DNA from: an uncultured Gemmatimonadota bacterium
GTDB lineage: Bacteria > Gemmatimonadota > Gemmatimonadetes > Gemmatimonadales > GWC2-71-9
Length of the DNA: 7,010 nt
Reading direction: 5' to 3'
Assembly (NCBI GenBank): GCA_913009915.1
Contig: CAJVYZ010000143.1
Coordinates: 1 to 7,010, forward strand
Part shown: positions 5,293 through 7,010 of the stretch, piece after piece
How positions within the stretch are numbered: position 1 is the first letter of the stretch
Layout: every line of letters starts with the position of its first letter
The notes under the pieces: generated by a model
Told to the model about the DNA's origin: nothing
Databases searched by the model: none
What the model saw: only the letters and a program-made list of their open reading frames with translations
Made by a program: the position numbers and the translations under genes

Positions 5293-5700
5293 ATGACCCG
5301 CCTTCGTAAGAACAGCTTCGCGACCCTCGGCGCCCTGGCCTTCACGGCGGCGATCGCGCTGCCGGCCCTGGCCGCGAGCAATGACGCCACGACGCCGACC
5401 GCTCCCGCGACGGCCCAGGAAGCGCCGGCCAGTCCTGGCATGATGCAGCGGAACATGCAGAACATGATGATGCAGCAGAACATAATGCAGCAGAACATGA
5501 TGATGCAGCAGATGCGGCAGATGATGCGGCAAATGCACAAGATGATGAAGAGCATGGGCCAGAAGCACGGCGCCATGGGGAAAGCCCAGGGCGGCGCGAT
5601 GAAGCAGGGCATGAACAAGCACGGCGCGGGCATGACGTCGGGCAATCAGCCGTCCGAGGACTGCCCGGGCATGGCGACGACGCCCGGCGCGATGTTTTCG
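5293..5700 (+). CDS. Secreted methionine-rich protein of unknown family, 3' end lost at a join
   Basis: I do not recognise a named family. The start at 5293 (MTRLRKNSFATLG) has GGTGAG just upstream and gives a classical signal peptide: basic start, hydrophobic core to ALPALA and a likely cut after Ala28 (ALA-ASN). Starts further upstream would put a charged extension before the signal. A Thr/Ala/Pro linker (29-49) is followed by residues 50-134 with 23 Met in 85, in Met-Gln-Asn and MMR/MMK clusters with scattered His and one Cys (EDCPGM). Met/His clusters are known in periplasmic proteins that bind copper(I) or silver, so a metal role is plausible but inferred. The frame stays open to 6249, but after Ser136 (5700) it only reads the antisense of a TPR gene, so the real C-terminus is missing. 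The long Arg/His-rich frame antisense to this gene is a shadow. Confidence 0.65.
5461..5511 (+). repeat. Internal tandem repeat in the Met-rich gene
   Basis: The 18-mer AACATGATGATGCAGCAG occurs at 5461-5478 and 5494-5511. Between them is a shortened variant (5479-5493) that lacks one ATG and has one base change. The unit encodes NMMMQQ, so the Met-rich region seems to have grown by codon-unit duplication. Confidence 0.8.
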
Positions 5701-5712
5701 TGTATAATTGAA
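5695..5712. other. Join between GC-rich Met-rich gene and AT-richer TPR gene
   Basis: Left of about 5700 the DNA is GC-rich and codes on the plus strand; right of it GC content drops clearly and coding switches to the minus strand. Both genes lose their 3' ends at the same point, which transcription-unit logic does not explain. No insertion-sequence end, target duplication or long homology is visible at the point. Either a deletion/inversion breakpoint or a chimeric contig/amplification product. Confidence 0.65.
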
Positions 5713-7010
5713 AGCCAAGAAGGCTTTTTCGGCCTTGGAAAGGTATTTCAACGCATCCTCATTCTTGCCTTCAGCCACTGCGACCTCTGCGAGGCCGAGA
5801 AGGGGGTACCCTTTGTTCACAATGCTCTTTTGGAGGCTTTGTTGTGCCTTCTTATAAACCTGCTTCGCTTGTATGAAGTCTCCCTCCATGCGAAGTACAT
5901 CCCCAAGGTCAATTTGTGCAATACCGAGAGCTTCTTGGTTTCTTGTTGTTTCAGATTTATTGTTATGAAAGGCGATAACTTGTTTAAAAACCTCCTGGGC
6001 CTGCTTCCACTTGCCTTCTTCTTTCCACAACGCAGCCCTGGCATTTCGTACTTCTTGCAGTCTCGCCTGAGTTTCTTCTACTCGTTTGCTAAGCGAAGCG
6101 CTCCCTGTTGCATTCTTGAGAATGATGTTGAAGGCCTCTTCGGCTTCGTTAAATCGCTGGTGCGCTTCCTCCCATTTGCCTTGAAGTCGCAGATTCCTTG
6201 CCATCATCTGCAAAGTCTCTCCGTAAGAAGGACCCATTGTTCCACATAGATCATAGGCTTCAAGAGCCGAGTGGAAATGTTTCATTCCTTCCAAAAGAAA
6301 ACCTTTAATCTCCTCCATCCGGGCGATGGCCACGTGGGTCTCGGCTATAGATTTAGCGATGTCATCCCTGGTGATGCCCAGGGGTACCACGCTATTATGC
6401 AACAAACCCCTCCACAGTCCGATTGCCTCTTCGAAACACTTAATCGCACCTGGTTTATTCTTGAGCTTCCAATGGAGCAGGTCTCCTTTGGCGTGAAGTA
6501 CTCGTGCGCGAAGGAACTTCAAGTCAACGACATCCGGCTGCAATGATTCAAGCAACTGCTCATACGAATGAAGCGCTTTGGTTTCATTGCCACTTAAGTA
6601 ACTTATTATTGCACTGCCATAAAGAGCCCAATATTTAATAATATCATCAAGATGCGGATTAATATTAATGTGTTGCTGTATCGTATCTTGAAGGAATGTC
6701 ATCAGATCCAGGCGCTTTCCTTGTCCGAAACTATATCTCAAATCGTTATATTGGAGAAGGGCGTCTTTAACGTTGAACGCCATCAGATGATAAACGGATT
6801 CAATTTCGCGACTAATGCCGCTGGGTCTTCCCATGTTGGTTTCATTGGATTGTAGATATTCGTAACAGCGCTTGCTCCAATCAGAAAACATGTCTCTGTC
6901 ATCCTGAATCAGACTGCGGAGTAAGGGACCGCGATATCGCTCATGGATTTCGTACCCACCGCTGGTCCGAAGTTTTACGAACCACCACTGTGACAGTTTG
7001 TTTATCAGGG
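5701..7010 (-). CDS. TPR-repeat protein, probable C-terminal sensor part of a STAND-type ATPase, partial at both ends
   Basis: The minus-strand frame is open through the right edge (39 codons beyond the ATG at 6891), so the start lies outside. The first visible part, WWFVKLRTSGGYEIHERYRGPLL, has the form of the winged-helix end of STAND/NB-ARC ATPases (gY.iHe..R), a weak inference. Then follow helical TPR-like repeats. Counted from the 6891 Met, they are at about 84-118, 129-162, 185-215, 228-258, 283-310, 322-356 and 362-394. Examples are GNETKALHSYEQLLES, KPGAIKCFEEAIGLW, GKWEEAHQRFNEAEEAF, GKWKQAQEVFKQVIAF, GDFIQAKQVYKKAQ and KNEDALKYLSKAEKAF. TPR arrays mediate protein-protein contact; in STAND proteins they act as the signal-sensing end. 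The TPR sequence stops at about Thr397 (5701). The frame continues to a TGA at 5257-5259, but that part is the antisense of the Met-rich gene (Arg/His/Leu-rich). Base composition is far lower in GC than the rest, indicating a different genomic source. Confidence 0.72.

Noticed and set aside
5461..5511. A CRISPR-like or regulatory repeat array
   Set aside because: The repeats are in-frame codon units of the Met-rich protein, without spacers.
5257..5700. An Arg/His/Leu-rich C-terminal domain on the TPR protein
   Set aside because: It is the exact antisense of the ATG/CAG-rich Met-rich gene, which has a signal peptide and a ribosome binding site of its own.
5701..6249. A hydrophobic C-terminal domain on the Met-rich protein
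   Set aside because: The sequence is the antisense of well-formed TPR repeats; its hydrophobic look comes from the opposite strand.

Overview
The window looks like a contig of metagenome or single-cell type. Its core is a GC-rich, probably alphaproteobacterial (Rhodospirillales-like) segment. The grounds are the pepA-holC pair, the TRAP transporter, the high GC and the codon use; the taxonomic placement is inference. Both ends carry abrupt joins between unrelated coding pieces, so the window should be read as a mosaic. Whether the joins are real rearrangements or assembly/amplification chimeras cannot be decided from sequence alone.

Left part (1-1069): one open frame begins before the left edge. 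It holds the N-terminal half of a SIS-domain sugar isomerase (GmhA-like) up to about 338. It then passes in frame into a short piece of a fold-type III PLP-dependent decarboxylase (about 339-479). Next come about 260 bases with no recognisable gene, then the last ~108 codons of a leucyl aminopeptidase (PepA) without its catalytic core. None of these three pieces can be a working enzyme as seen here. 

Centre (1089-4757): an intact holC (DNA polymerase III chi subunit) directly follows the pepA end. Convergent to it, on the minus strand, lies a complete tripartite TRAP transporter operon in the order dctQ-dctM-dctP. The small and large permease genes overlap by 4 bases (ATGA), and the binding-protein gene follows after a 157-base spacer with its own strong ribosome binding site. 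Two GC-rich hairpins lie between the convergent holC and dctP ends. The transporter would import an organic acid or similar solute using an ion gradient; its substrate is not readable from the sequence.

Right part (4758-7010): a 535-base gap holds palindromes near dctQ and, on the other side, a cluster of GTAACG/CGTTAC half-sites. The latter includes a GTAAC-N5-GTAAC tandem like the boxes of CpxR/OmpR-type regulators. They precede a secreted, extremely methionine-rich small protein (27 percent Met over 85 residues) that I do not recognise as a named family; a periplasmic metal-related role is a guess. At about 5700 composition falls sharply and the coding strand flips. From there to the right edge runs, on the minus strand, the C-terminal part of a TPR-repeat protein, probably the sensor end of a STAND-type ATPase, cut off at its own 3' end by the join.

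Most interesting for follow-up: the regulated Met-rich secreted protein, and the set of in-frame and antiparallel joins that create misleading long open frames. I did not find convincing evidence of a complete new system.
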